This document shows positions 34,819-48,049 of a stretch of DNA of 64,000 nt, piece after piece. Source of the stretch: Cyanoderma ruficeps (Eukaryota > Chordata > Aves > Passeriformes > Timaliidae); NCBI GenBank assembly GCA_008694505.1, contig VZDJ01000034.1:3601684-3665683 (forward strand), given 5' to 3'. A program made the translations under genes and the position numbers. How positions within the stretch are numbered: the stretch's first letter is position 1; each line of letters opens with the position of its first letter. The notes under the pieces are model-generated. The model did not search any database and was not told the DNA's origin. It saw only the letters and a program-made list of their open reading frames with translations.

Positions 34819-37800
34819 TTATTCCACACCTCCACTAAACAAAACCACTTACATTTCTAGCTCTGGGGTGGCAGGATTCTCTCTCCATTTCTGTGGACTC
34901 AGACCAAAATAAAAGTCATTTTTCTGACCCCTTTGTAGGCCGGAGGAGCTGGACCAGATCATCAAAACACAGCCTTGATCAACCAAGAAGGAAATATTCC
35001 CATCAGCGCTTAACTACTGACAGGGTTCATCACCTCGGGCTGCTGTGCTGCTCATCTCACCTTAATTCAGGTGAATTCTGAAGAATTCCTGCCCTCCTTC
35101 CTGCCTTAATCCACTGGGAATTCTGCAGGAGCCTCGCTGCCCATCCCTGTGTGCCCTGCACAGGGCAGGAGCTGACAGCAGGCACAGCCCAGAGCTTGGC
35201 AGGCCCGGCCCTAAATCACAAAGGGCCTTGGAGAGCCCAAGGAGCACCCACCCCAAAGCGCCTGGAGCACAGAATGATCCCAGTGGTCAGATTGCCACCT
35301 GATGGCCACAGCTGAAATACAATAGGGAAATCCCAAATCCAGGCCCTGCTCTGCTCAATCTGCCTGGCAGGACCAGCCCAAAAATCCAGTTTTCCCTCAA
35401 GGTGGTGGGAACTGTTGGTGGCAGTCAGCTCTGGATCCAGTCCTGGCATTCCTGAGCACTGTGAGCCTCTAAATCCAACATGAAATGGAGAAGAAATGAG
35501 AATTCTCCCTAAACTTTCACCCTCCTCATGGATCCACAACTTCTTTCCCAGCCTTTTCTCCCTGCTGGATGCCAACCTGAACCTGCAGCCAGGGAAATGC
35601 CTGGATTCCCAGGGGGATCTCACCTCTGGGTGCTACAAACACCAGCCACGCTTTTCTTCAGCCTTGTGTGCCGAGAGAAAAGTGCCTTTGTGGGTTGGAT
35701 TGTGCAAAACCCTCTCTGGAAGTTTGTGTGAAATATTTCTGCCAGAGAAGATGCAAATTAGTGACAAAATGTCATGAGAGGAATTATTCCTCTTCCATTG
35801 AGGATGGGGCTGAAGCATTAAATGCTTCAAGGTCATACAAAAAAATGGCTTTTTCCTCGTGCAGGGACAATATTAATGAGAATGCTGCCAGGAAAGGACA
35901 ATAAACAGTTGTTTAAGATTCTCAAGACCACCACCCAATGTCTTCATCCCATTCATTGCAAGAACCTTTCTCCTCCATCTCCATCCAAACTGTTCTGGGA
36001 TCTACAACATTTGCTGGTGGATGCTGCTCTGAAATCAACACATCCAGCACCCAAAACCAGAGCCTGGCCACGAGGAACCCCCTGGGACCAGGTCCTCAGA
36101 CGACTCTGACAGCTTTCCCCTTCCCCCCTGGCTGCTGCCAGAGAGAGAGGAAATTCTGCTTTAAATGACCATTGGGAAATGTCTTTTTTTTCTCTTTTGT
36201 TCGCTCACGAAACCCCTTCATTTTCACAAATGTAACAGTTGAGAATCGACTTGAGCAATAAATATCCAGGCAGGGAAGTGGCCACGAGTGGGAAGTGGTT
36301 TTGCCCCTGCGCCGAGTGCCAAGGGAATGTCAAAGGGGCTGTTTTTACCTTTGAGAAATGGTGCTGCTCACACAAACCTTTATTTAATTTTTCACTTCAT
36401 TGGGCATTTCTGCTACAACCTGCTGCGTTTTTCCCAACTTTTCTGAACATATCTAGGGATACCCAGCTTGGAATTCTAATATTCTTCCCTTTGGATTCCT
36501 CCCGAACCTTGGGCCTTTAACACCACACGACGCTGGCACGCCAAGCATCTCAGATTATTTCTCAGTGGAATAATCCTTTTTCTTCCTTAGATCATATCCA
36601 GAGCTGCTCACAGCTCCCTGACCCCTGAGAACACCCAAAATGCTACGAGTAAAAGGAATTAGGGACAATCAGAATAGCTGTGGGTGAGATCTGGTTTTCC
36701 CCGCTCCCTGTTCAAGCTGGAACGGTGGCACAGTTGTGACAGGACGAGTCACAGGTCACTGGCTTTGTCCAGCTGACGAGTTAAATTCCACTAAATAGGT
36801 GTGCATGGAAAATTCAGACCCTGCCAACCTCAAATTGTTGGATACTGAGTCCAACAACTGAGCTGATCCCACAACAAACCCAGCCAGCTCCAGCAGACAC
36901 CCAAACTCCACTCTCAGCTTGGTTCCCTCGAAACACTAATTCTATTTCACTTCCACACCACAGAGCACAGAATTTTGGGGATGCTCAGATTGAAGCAGGA
37001 AGATGCTGATGAGGCAAACAGGAATCTGGAGGTGAGTGGTTAGGAACCCATCCCTGAGGGATCCAGCTGTTCCAAACTCTGCTGGCCAAGCTCCTGTACC
37101 CCAGTGACAGCCCCAAACACTCACGTTTGCCAGGCTGCACGTGGAAATTTTTATTTATAGCTGCCATTGAAGTGAAATCTGAAGGAGCCACAAGTTTAAG
37201 CACATCCCTGTGTGAGATTCCAGACAGGAACAAGCTCTGAGAATTCCCAGCACAGGAACCTGCCCCAGGTACTGCTGAGTCCTGCTCTGCTGCACAAATT
37301 TTTTTCAGCTGGAGTTTAAGGACAAAATACACAAAACTTCCCCAGGTCTGTCTGATGCAGAACTGCTGCAGAACACATTAAAAACCCAATTTACTGCTGG
37401 AGAATACTCAGAACTGCAGAGGCAGTGAGGGATGAGGCAGGAGGAGGAGGCAGGACGAGTGAAAAGGAGGAAGGACTCCTATAAAAATTAAACCCTTGCA
37501 AAGGTAACCCCTTTCCCCTGCTTACTTTGTATATTCATTTTTCAAGTTTCACGTTTATGCCCTGCTTTGCTTTGCTGGAACTGCACCTCTCAAAGCAGCT
37601 TCAAGTCCTTTTATTAAAAAGAAACAGAAAGCAGATCCGAAAGGAGCAGTGAGAGCAGATGAGGACTGAGCAGAGTTAATCGGGTGCATTTTTCAATAAA
37701 CATTCTAAAAGCAGTTGCTGCCGAACTTGGCTGTGAGCGGAACAGGTATTAAGGATTTCGAGTGCCTTTGGTTTTAAGCAAAAAAAAAAATCAAGTGTTT

Positions 37801-37932
37801 TCTTTTATTAAGGGATTTCTGCTGGCAGAAATGAAGAATAAAGCTCGAAACAGTATTTCAGTGTGTTCCTTAATACCCATTTTCCTCTAGTAAAACCAGC
37901 AGGGAAAGTGTCCAAATTACTCTGCTCTAAAT

Positions 37933-37959
37933 GCCAGTATTATATNGCCAGTATTATAT
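37933..37959. repeat. 13-bp duplication split by a single N
   Basis: GCCAGTATTATAT at 37933-37945, N at 37946, then GCCAGTATTATAT again at 37947-37959. The pattern matches the one at 15860, so it is most likely an assembly join artefact. Confidence 0.94.
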
Positions 37960-38039
37960 TTCCAGTAAAAGTCTGGTTCAACCAGGCATCAAAAATATTT
38001 CCACATAAGATCCTTTCAGAATCAAACTCTTCAGAGAAC

Positions 38040-38062
38040 GTTGTTGTTGTTGTTGTGTGTTG
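38040..38062. repeat. (GTT)n microsatellite
   Basis: GTTGTTGTTGTTGTTGTGTG is a short GTT run. Confidence 0.88.
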
Positions 38063-38559
38063 TCCGTAACTTCGCTTCACCTGATCTCCCCGAATCCACA
38101 GTTTTGTTTTATTATTTGAATTCAAGCTGACATTTTTACAGTTTGTGCTATGCACAAATATTGATTCGATCCATATTTGGATGCGGTAGATAAAGTTGGT
38201 TCTTTTAAGCAAAAAAAAAAACCCAAAACAACAACCCAAAACCAAAAAAGCTTTGCTATCTTATTATTAAAGGCACTGGAAAAAATACCAGCCTTTGGGA
38301 TCTCTGAACTATTTATGAGATAAAAACTCCAGTGAAGTGTCACAAGATACATACAGTGTATGACCAGAGTGGTAACAAACATTTGGGGAGAATCTATAGA
38401 AATAACAAAACAGGGGAAAAAAAAAAAAGATTAAAAAAAATCAGGGAAGGAAGAGAGGAAAGCCTGGAGAAAAGCTCCACTCGGTGCAGAAAAATCGTCA
38501 TTACTTTGCTTATTTTTGTTCCGAACCACCCCCACCCCAAACTTTAAAAATCTATAGAA

Positions 38560-38990
38560 ACGCCCCAACCCCGCTGAAAACGCAGCAAAGTGGAACTTCT
38601 GGAAACGGCGACTGCGAGAGAAAATTCTCCTCCGGGAGAATCGCTGCCTAGTTAGAATAAATAAAGACCCGCGCTTGGGCCGGCTCTCCAAAAAAACCAG
38701 CAGCCCGTGCTGGATATTTCTCTCGGCGCTGGATGTCAGGCCATGGAGCGAGAATAAAGCGTTTGTGAGCCTCCAAAAGGAGCCCTCGCCATTGGAATTC
38801 ACGGCCCTGCCAAGCGGAGGCTTTGGGGCTGTTGTCACCGTCTCATTGTCATTCCGCTCACTGTGGCTTCCCCAGGGTCCCGAACAGGAGCCCTGGCATT
38901 ATTAACACGGCAGATTAATAGCGGAGGGGGAGAGGCGTTCTCACCAAAAAAACCGCGCCGAATTATTAATATTAATCGATAACAATTTGC
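38560..38990. promoter_or_regulatory. Candidate CpG-retaining noncoding element
   Basis: Relatively CpG-rich unique sequence (CTGGAAACGGCGACTGCGAG, AATAAAGACCCGCGCTTGGG, GGCAGATTAATAGCGGAGGG, ATTAATATTAATCGATAACA). It mixes GC-rich and homeodomain-like AT words, as deeply conserved enhancers often do. An alternative promoter is possible, but no TATA box, start motif or splice donor was convincing. Confidence 0.35.
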
Positions 38991-41449
38991 AGTTGCTGGA
39001 CGGGAGGGTGAGGAAACGTTGCGGGAGGAGAGGAGGGGAGAGCAGAGAGGGGAAGGGGAGGACGGTGCCCACAGAACGGGGGATGAAAGGGGAGCAGTGA
39101 ATCAATGCAGGGCACAGGACGGAGCCGTGAGGTGGGTGTCAAAAGCAGGGCTCTGTTTTTCACAGGCGCGCACACAGGCACACATTTTAATGCCACCAGA
39201 TAAGTTGGATTTGCCTTGCCCCTTTTGCCAAAAAAAAAAAGAAAAAAAAAATTCCAGGGAAGCTCGTTGGTTTTATATCGGGGAAGAAACAGCAGAGCTC
39301 TGCAAAAGCAGGGGGAAAATATCCTGCATCCTATTTTTGCCCTCCCGAGTAAGGCTGTGCTCTGCAAACTGAGTTTTCCTCGACACTCAGCACACCACAC
39401 ACATATCTTTTAAAATTCAGGTCTGTCCATATTTACCAGATTTCTATGTTTGTCTTTCAAGCTCTTTTCTACTGCCACCCCTCCATTTTAAAGCCAAAAA
39501 AATCTGCAAAACTTTTTCCATCTTTTCTAATGGATCTGCCCTATTTTTTTTTTTAATTCAGTCTTTGGAAGTCTTTATCATTATTTCACACACTCTTTAA
39601 TTACAAACAGCACAAATAGAATGCACAGAGACGTTGCCAAAGAGTTTCCCAAATGCTCCAAACTCACAATATCAGTGAAACCAAATCCAACCATTCCAGC
39701 TCAAGACCTTTTAGCACAGACCCCACTGGGTCACTGAGCTGAGTCCTCCCCCAGCTTTGGACAAACAAATGAGTTTTTCTCTCAAAGACACATTTTTGCA
39801 GCAGCCCCAACGTTCAGTTGGACCCAGGAATGTTTGTCCCAGACCTGGAAGTGAAGATCTGGGTGAAAACCTTTCCTGGCACACAAGGGGCTGCCCGAGC
39901 TCTGCCCCACACGGGACACTCCAAGGGCTCTCAAACACACTCTGCAGCTTTGATCTTTGGGCTGGTTTCCTCCCAGAGAGGTGTGACCCACAAGGACAAA
40001 GCTCCTCGGACTAAATCTGGCCTGGGAGCAAAGGATTGTGCTCAAAAATCCGCTGGAAATGGCTTTCCCACTCCTTATGGGCTCACTCCCAAAGGCCACG
40101 GATTGCTCTGGGGTTTTACAGCCTGCTCCTGACTGGGTTTGGGTTTCTTTTTATGCTCCCACATATCCCAACCTGCCTAGAGCCCACCAAGCCACAGAAT
40201 ATTTGTGTTTTCTCAGTGTCCTGGGCATCTTCTGGGCACCTCACTGGCCACTTTGTCAGCCCTTCCTTCACAGCCACCCCAAGCAGGATTTACCAGCTGC
40301 TTTCTCCTACCAGGAACAGCCCAGAAACTGATGCCGCAGCTTTGGGATGGACAAAACCTTGTGACAACCAGGGACAATGTCAGCAACTGAACCTCAAATG
40401 TGCATCTGAACTTGGTGGCTGGGACACATCTGTGACTGCCCCCATCCAGTGGTGTCCATCCAGCTAATTCACCTGTCACTTTTGACCATGTAAATAAGGG
40501 AAATTCAGAGGTTTACCAAGTATTTCCCACCACTGGGCTGAGGACTCAGGTTCTTGATATTTTGGGACCAGAACGGAAGTCCTTTCCTTGGCCAAACACC
40601 TTTTCCCTGGCTACCGGTGTCCTGATGATTGCAGAAATGTTTAATTACTATGAAAAGTGGAATTTTAACTGGGCAATTAATGACAGTAAGGAACAACTGG
40701 GAGTGTTAATGCTGCTGTCTGCAGTGATCTCTCAATTTCTCCTGTCCCCATCCCAGTTTCAATAAATGTTTGCCCTGGGAGCAGCTCCACAGAGCTGCTG
40801 CTTGGGGCACTTTTCTCCTGATCACTCAAGTGCTCTTTTCTCTTGAAGAACAAGAACCTGACAAAGAGCTGAGCGTGTGTTTAATCCTCCTGCATTTCCC
40901 CACTGCACCCTATTTACAACTCACTTCCGAGGGAGAAAGTGCTCCCAGAGTTTGTCTGCAAAATGTAGGACAGGAGGGATGGGAGGTCCGACAAATGGCA
41001 GTGGGATGTGACACTCCATAAAATCCTTCCCCAACGCTGAGAACAAACGCTGTTACAGGTGGGATTCCTGGGAGAATCCCACCCTCTCCAAAGGAACTTT
41101 GCCCAGTCCCAGAGGACTCCACAGTTGTTTCAGACCTCCTCATTTCATAGCCACACCACAATATCCTCCTGGCTTCGCCTGACAGATCCAGCCACGTTCA
41201 TTTTAATCTGATTCCACCAGATCCTGGTTCAGTCAGAACCTGGGAAGCTGTGGAAGTTTGGGGCTCTCCCAGGGCACTCCCCACATCCAGGCAGAGCTTT
41301 GCTACCCTACTTCCCTCTCCTCCTTCCAAAGCAATCCTGGGTGTCGCACCCACCACCTGGCCCTATTTAAAGCCATTACATTATTCTAAAAAAGGATTAT
41401 TTATACTAAAAACACTCCTGGGACTACTGTATTTGTATTTCAGGGCTGC

Positions 41450-42130
41450 TGCATCCCCTATTTCCTCACTGCTCTAATATGGCCCGAGGCAGAGCGGCTG
41501 AAATGACTTGCGATGCCACTGTAATTTTTATCAAGGCTTGTTCCTGGTAAAAAGCCTCTTTGTTTCAAAGAAATGTGATTTGGCCTTTTTCCTCCTCTGC
41601 TCTATTCCTTGGTTAATATACCACTTCCACTCGCCCTGGGGCTAAGAAAGGTATTCCATGGAATTGGTCAAATCTCACTGTTTTTCTTCTAAATCACAAC
41701 TGGCTTTTTTCCCTCGACCCTTGCTAAGCACTATCTAAGCTGACAGTCTGAACTTGAGATTTTATTTGTGCCTTAACTCTTCAGCTCCTGGATTTGGAGC
41801 AGTCACATGGGCACGTTAAAGAGATGCACCAAGGCTGCTCAAGCTGCTCTGGCAAAGGAGGAATTAAGGGCAAGGCAAGAGGAGCAGCTCTGCCTCGTGT
41901 TGTTTATTATACAAGGCAAATTTGTCCATCTCTATAAAAGTATTTTCAGTCAGGTGTCCATTTATTATAAATCTGAACACGCCGGTGACTTATGTGAAAG
42001 TCATTAAAGTTGAAATTTGGAGTTTTCAAAGTCTTTTTCTAAAAATAATAAAAAAAAAAATTTCTTCATTTCTTATCTCCCACAAAGAGTTTGGTTTTAA
42101 ACACAGTGACGCTTTACCCAGATTTGGGAT
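41450..42130. promoter_or_regulatory. Candidate conserved noncoding element
   Basis: CTAATATGGCCCGAGGCAGA, GCGGCTGAAATGACTTGCGA and TAATTTTTATCAAGGCTTGT (41470-41545), then TTTATTATAAATCTGAACAC and ACGCCGGTGACTTATGTGAA (41960-42000). Unique sequence without CR1 or coding features. Confidence 0.3.
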
Positions 42131-42239
42131 TGCCTAATCAAGTTTTAATTTAGTCTGTCTCACTGACAAATAGGGTGGATTTTCCTATGAAATATATGCC
42201 AAGTGTTCAAGTGCACTCATAAAATATCCCTCGAAAGCA

Positions 42240-42740
42240 CAAGCTGCAGCAGGAGCTGTTTGTTGACCTGCATTTATAAAATGCCCACAGCCTCTAACAC
42301 AGTGAATAATTATAAATGAGGAAATCCAGTATTTTTTTATACATCTCTGAACTGGTCCTGTTTGGAATCCAGTCCCGATCCCCAGCACACGGAGCTGAGA
42401 GTATCAGGGAAGAACAATTCACCTCAACGGAAAAAAAAAATACATCAATATCCAAAATACTGTTACAGGAAACAGGAGTTAACACCCTAATGGGATCTTC
42501 AACAATTAATACAAATCAACACCTTGCCTTAGTGTTTAATCAGAGATCATCGCCCTCCCAATTAGCTGACAATTAATAATCCTTGATGCAGGAAGCTTTC
42601 ACTGTTGTTCAGAGATTTAAACATGTTTCTAAACTTTGCTAGCCATAAAATTATACCCACAAAAATGGATTAAAAGCACTAAGATGACATCCTGCTTTGT
42701 TGATCATCAGCACATATATTTGTATTAATATTAAATGCAG
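42240..42740. promoter_or_regulatory. Candidate conserved noncoding element
   Basis: GACCTGCATTTATAAAATGC, TGAATAATTATAAATGAGGA, CCAATTAGCTGACAATTAAT and TTTGTTGATCATCAGCACAT. Dense in TAATTA/ATTA-type cores and repeat-free. Confidence 0.28.
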
Positions 42741-43006
42741 CCAGGAAAATTAGTTCATTGAAGGAAACAAACCAAAAATACAAAAGTCTTTATCTCCCAA
42801 GACAGCACCTATACCCAGCTGTGAAAAATGAGGCGTTTTTAAGTAGCACAAATATTTCTCCTGGTGTTCACTAAGAGAGCCTCTGTCAGAGCAGCTCTGC
42901 AGATCTCCAGCATTCCCAAAAAATAAAGCTGCAGGATCTCTCCGTGCCCTGGCTGCAACAGGAACCTGGGCACTTCAACATTCCCTCCAGGAGCGCACTG
43001 AGGGCT

Positions 43007-43022
43007 TTTGTTTGTTTGTTTG
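43007..43022. repeat. (TTTG)4 microsatellite
   Basis: Four tandem TTTG units. Confidence 0.85.
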
Positions 43023-44249
43023 TCTAAAGCTTCCCCGTGTTTTCCTTCTCTAATCCCTCTGTTTTTCTGCTCCCTCCACAGGCAAATCCGTGGAAACTCA
43101 GAGAACCTTAAAGGTCTCTTGCAGGTCAAGTGTTATTTTGCTTCATATACCTGACTTTAACTGGTGGAATTGCTTGAAGATTTCCCTCACGAGTTTGGTA
43201 AAACTAACGAGGCCTCAGAGCAGGGTTGTTTAAATCTTGTTTTCTTACTCAATACCAGAATTTTCATCAGCCAGCCTGTAGAGTATAAAAACTACAGCTA
43301 AGGCAAGCCAGGAGTTGGTGCAAGCTCCCTGAGAGGAGTGCACCCATCCGCAGTGGTCCCAAAACCCAGCCCCAAAGGACTCCAGCAGGGTTCCCACCAC
43401 TCTCCCTGGAATCCTGAGGTGCTGGTGGGCTGCACCCCAATCCTGTGAGCAACTCACCTGCTCCAGGGATTGCACCTCAAAAATCACCTCACTGGCAGGA
43501 CCCGGTGCTTCTCATCAGCGCAGTCAGAACCAAAAATCCTCCCAAAACCAACCCAAACTCTTTTGTGATTACCTGTGAGCCAGAGCTCACTAATTACCAG
43601 GTAATAAAGTACCAGTTTGGGATGGGGAATCCCAAAATTCTGCTGACTTCTTCAGGGGGGCTGCGTCTCCCACCCATTTTCCCACCTGGAAACCCACCAG
43701 ACCAACCTCTCCCACAGGACCTATCCCTGACTGCGTTTGGTGTCGACAATTATCTGAATCCTGGTGGAACTGGAGGCAGGGAATTGATGGAAAGGCAGAA
43801 CCAGCCAGCACTGGGCAAGCTCCGAGGTGGATTTGCCAAAGTTCTGTGCCCGAGAGCAGCCGGGGCACTCCTTGAAAGAATGAAGGCAGGGATCCACCAC
43901 CTCCTAATATTAAATATTCATCTTTTCTCCACCAGACTAAACCTCTTTGTTTCCTGCCTGCTCCCCCTCCCGACGCACACACAGCCCCAAACTTTCAGAA
44001 AGCCTCGGTGCATCCCAGCAAACCCCTCCTGGAGCACGAACAAAAGCCCCACCACCCCTTGCCACATCCCATCACGGCCGTAATAAAGATGTTTATACTT
44101 TTAACCACCAAATAAAGCCCTCTAATTCCGCCGAGCTTGTCCCCTCCACTCCGCTCCCTTTTCACTCCACGGCTTCATTTAGCAGGCCGGGGCGGTAAAA
44201 AAAAAAATTCATTAATTTTTATTAACAGGGAGAGCCATTTGTTCCCTGT

Positions 44250-44420
44250 GACAATATTTGACTTGTCGAAATGATTTTCACCTCTGCCATGAGGTGCGCG
44301 CTCCCCACATACATCACCCGATTACTCCGGGAGCGGCCAGAGTTGCAGTCATTAGCCAGTGAATTAACGACAATCCACAGCGCTATTAATCACGCTGACA
44401 AAAGCGTGAGCTCGCTGCTG
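44250..44420. promoter_or_regulatory. Candidate conserved noncoding element with palindrome
   Basis: ACTTGTCGAAATGATTTTCA, ACATCACCCGATTACTCCGG, CAGTGAATTAACGACAATCC and GCGCTATTAATCACGCTGAC. CpGs are retained across the block. It contains CACGCT-GACAAA-AGCGTG, a perfect 6-bp inverted repeat. Likely an enhancer or insulator-type element if conserved. Confidence 0.37.
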
Positions 44421-44818
44421 ACCCGAGCACGGCTCTGGGACACGAGCACAGGAGAGGAGAGAGCAGCCACAGGGCTGGGGAAGAAAGGAATTTTTTGTTG
44501 CGTTGTGTGGTTTCTTTTGGTGGAGTTTTTTTTTTTATTATTTTTGTCTCTCGTTAAGCTGCTGAGGCAGGGGGAAAAAAAGGAGAGGGGAGAGAAATGA
44601 GGGAGTAGAAGGTAAAGGCGGCTGTGGTCGGCAAGGTGAGGGTGTCTCTGGCTGGCCCTGACATCCTTCCTGCAGCTTCCAAGCAGGAGAGACTGCAGGA
44701 ATTTGATCTTAAATCCACGGCGCTTCACCAGGGACAATTTGGGAAATTCTTGGAAGCACGGTTGGTTTGATCAAAGCTTGTTCCTCAAGGCCTCTCCTTT
44801 CTCACCCTGCAAATTTCA

Positions 44819-45052
44819 AGTATCACAGGATTGGAAAAGACCTCTAAGGCCATGGAGGCCAAGATGTGACCCATCCCCACCTTGTCACCCAGCCCAGAGC
44901 ACTGAGTGCCACCTCCAGCCCTTCCTTGGACACCTCCAGGGATGGGGACTCCAAACCTCCCTGGGCAGCCCCTGATGCAGAAATTCCTCCTGATGTCCAA
45001 GCTGAGTCTCCCCTGGCACAGCTTTAGGCTGTTTCCTCTCATCCGGGGAGCA
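44819..45052 (-). mobile_element. CR1 LINE fragment, same subfamily as 32684
   Basis: TATCACAGGATTGGAAAAGA is followed by TGAGTGCCACCTCCAGCCCT, CACCTCCAGGGATGGGGACT, CTCCCTGGGCAGCCCCTGAT and CCCCTGGCACAGCTTTAGGC. Compared with the 32684 copy, about 30 bp is deleted after 'GCAGCCCCTG'. It runs sense to PRDM16. Confidence 0.9.
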
Positions 45053-46654
45053 ACCACATTTCACAGGGAACAGAATGGATCCTCCCATCCTACCTCCAAA
45101 ACATTGATCCCTGAGATCTGCTGGGATTCCAGATCCCAGAGCTCTGGCTGCTCATGCCTGGGAACACTTGGAAAGAAGCTAGCAGAGAACATGGCAAGGA
45201 GCCGTCATTGTTTTCCTGGAACACAGCCTTTGATTTCAAGTTTCTGAACACTGCACGATGTTTAAAGAAGAAACACCCCAAACCCAAACACCACAATCCT
45301 TAGAAAACAGCATTTTTCCCAGTGGCACCGTCTTCGTGTTCTTCAAGACAGTGATGCAGCAATGCAGGACAATGCATGGATATAACTGCAAGCTTTAAAC
45401 TCAGAAGTCATCAGAAACAGCTGAAAGGGGGAATCTGAAGGAATGTGGTCCTGTACAATTCACAAGGAAGGGGAACTCACACAAGCTCTGGAAGAACAGG
45501 GCAAAGAATGAATCTTTGCAATGGTTTGAATGTTCCTGCTGTACTGGACAATCCGTGGCAAGGAAAGCACATTCCTGCAGCTTTGCCCTGTCCCATCAGT
45601 CCCCAACTCCCACCACAGCAGTTCCAACAGTGAGACCATTCAGCGTTGGGAAGATGATAAAACCATGGTGAGAATTCCAAAAATCTCCTTCGAAACTTTT
45701 AGCTGCTGTCTTGGTTTTTTTTTTTCCCCCATTCATGACCTAATAAGGGATTTAAGGGCAAATTTTCAGAAGGACTCAGTGGATTCTTCCCCCCGGTTCT
45801 GCAAACACACAGAGCCAAGCGCTGCGAGAGATGGTCATTCTCTCTTCAAAGCCTGATATGTTTTCTCCATGAAAAATCTCTTCAAAATCAAAGCAGAGAT
45901 AAAGAACCTATCACAGGTTTAAAGAAATTCATTTTTAAAAAGAGAACTTTCTGGAATAACTCCCAATAACCCAGGACTGTTGTGATACAGCCCTGATTTT
46001 GGGATGTTTTTGGTGTATCCTCACCTCTAACAAATTCTTTGCCTGCATTGCAACCCAGCGTCTCCTGATTAATTCTCTGCACTCTCCATTCCCTCGGCCA
46101 CTCTCTCCTCTCCAAATCCCTTTCCTAAAAGAGCCGCTACTCCTCAGGTCGATGCCGTTTCCCTCTTACCACACAGAATAATTCTAGAACCTGTTTCTTG
46201 TTACTCACTTTCACCGGTTTAATTCTCCTTTTCGCAGCGAGGAATGTCGTAAGGAAAGCCGGGCTCGGAAATCCATGATTTCCTGCCAGCTAATTCATCT
46301 CAGCAAAACAGGAGGCAAGGTGATCTTGCTGTTTAATGCTGCAGCCCCTCTGCAGCACTCCCCGGGGGCTCTAAGGGATCCCATGTGCTCCCTGCGCCGC
46401 TGCCAGCACCGAGTGCCACCTTGGGCCAATTTAGGCTCTTCCACCCCCAAGCCATTTCGTCCCATTCGCAACTTTCGTGAATTTAAACATCAAAGCAGGA
46501 ACAAGAAGCGGTGGAGGTGCAAACCACGGGTCCTGCAGCCCTGGCAGAGGTTGCTGTGGCCTCACACGAGCGACTCCTTTTCATTTCAGAGCTCTGGATG
46601 CAAAAGTAGCTTTAATGTTAAAAAGCAGAGTTCTGCTGAAAATTTGTGCCTGTG

Positions 46655-46766
46655 TGGAGGCACAGAATGGTTTGGGTTGGGAAGGGGATCCTCGTTCCAC
46701 CTTCCATCATCCCAGGTTGCTCCAAGCCCCATCCAGCCTGGCCTGGAAAACTTCCAGAAATGGGGA
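46655..46766 (-). mobile_element. CR1 LINE, short diverged 3' end
   Basis: GGCACAGAATGGTTTGGGTT, then CCAGGTTGCTCCAAGCCCCA and TCCAGCCTGGCCTGGAAAAC, matches the inverted CR1 3' end and ends near 'CTTCCAGAAATGGGGAGGCC'. The sequence after that is not clearly CR1. It runs sense to PRDM16. Confidence 0.85.
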
Positions 46767-48049
46767 GGCCCTTTGGATGAGCCGTGCCCGTGTGTGTCAC
46801 CCCACCCAGCCAGGTTTGGGGACAGCTGCAGGATCAGGGCTCCCCAGGGCAGCCTCAGCACCCCTGTGCCTCAGACAGCAGCTGTTCCTCCTCCCAGTTC
46901 CATTCCCTGACACACACAGAGCACAACTCCTGCGGGAAGACAAGGGGAGAGTTTTATTCTCATGCAGACAAGAGATGGGTAAAGAACCCTCAGCCTTACT
47001 ACAGGCCTACCCCATGAGTATCCCCAACTTCCTCGGGGATTCCACACTGAGCTTCCTGATCTCCTCACTCACAGGAGGGAGATTATTGATTAGAATAACG
47101 GAATAAAGTGAATTTTCCCATTTAACCACCGGTGGTTCCCACTCCATTCCACCCCATTCTCACCCACAGCTCCACTCTCCACTGTCAATTATGAACACTC
47201 CCATTGCAACTTGACAGCTCAATCCACAAGGATTCGATGTAAAATCCACACAACTGCTTCGTTCCTGGTGGGATCTCCACACACAGATCTACAACATCTC
47301 CTCCTCCTGTGTTACTCCTTCTAGAAATGCTTTTGCTGGGTCGTACACCAGGGCAAAATAATCCACATTCCAGCCCGGCCAGTAACACACCAAAATCCAA
47401 AGTTTTTTCTTCCCCCCAGCTCGGCTTTGCCAGGCCACAGCACGCAGCAGTCAGCTGCAGTCCAACCAGCCATTCCTCTGCCTTTGAAGCTATTATTAAG
47501 AAAAATATTTAAGATAAAAATATTTTTACATTTTGCTTCTGCTGGCCAGCAATTGTCCCGCAAGTCTGAAATATTAACTGCTGGCGAGTGGGACTTCAAG
47601 CTTTGTTTTAGAGAAGGAAAATTCTTACGCTGTCAACCAGGTGTCCAAAGGGCTGCTGCTTTTCACTGTTGATTTTTCAGGGGAAAAAAGTGCAGATGCA
47701 CTGAAAGGACAGCACTGAAAATTAACATTTTATTTTGATTTCGAGTTCAATTTTGCTCCTGTCAACGACAACCCAGGGAAGCTGTGACTGCTCCATCTGT
47801 GGCAGTGTTGAAGCAACCTGGTTTATTCTCTTTTTCAGGTAATGCTTTCAAAATTACTTTCCTTAAATCAGGGCTGGGTTCTTTACCTCTGTTTTGATTT
47901 TTAGGAGATTTGGCTTTGAGAACACAAATATCTGCCTTTGAAAAGGAGAATGAGCATCTTTTAACACGCCTGGGGCAAGGGCCAGATCCAGACTCTGAAG
48001 CTTCACTGCTCCTTGTGCCCAGCAGGAAAATAAAGGGCTGAGTTACTTT

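Noticed and set aside
43445..44083. 212-codon plus-strand open frame
   Set aside because: Low-complexity, proline-rich translation with no recognisable domain. It is antisense to PRDM16 and overlaps a candidate noncoding element edge, so it looks like a chance ORF.
46275..47106. Overlapping plus-strand open frames of about 210 codons
   Set aside because: They read through the inverted CR1 at 46655-46766 and show no protein-family resemblance.
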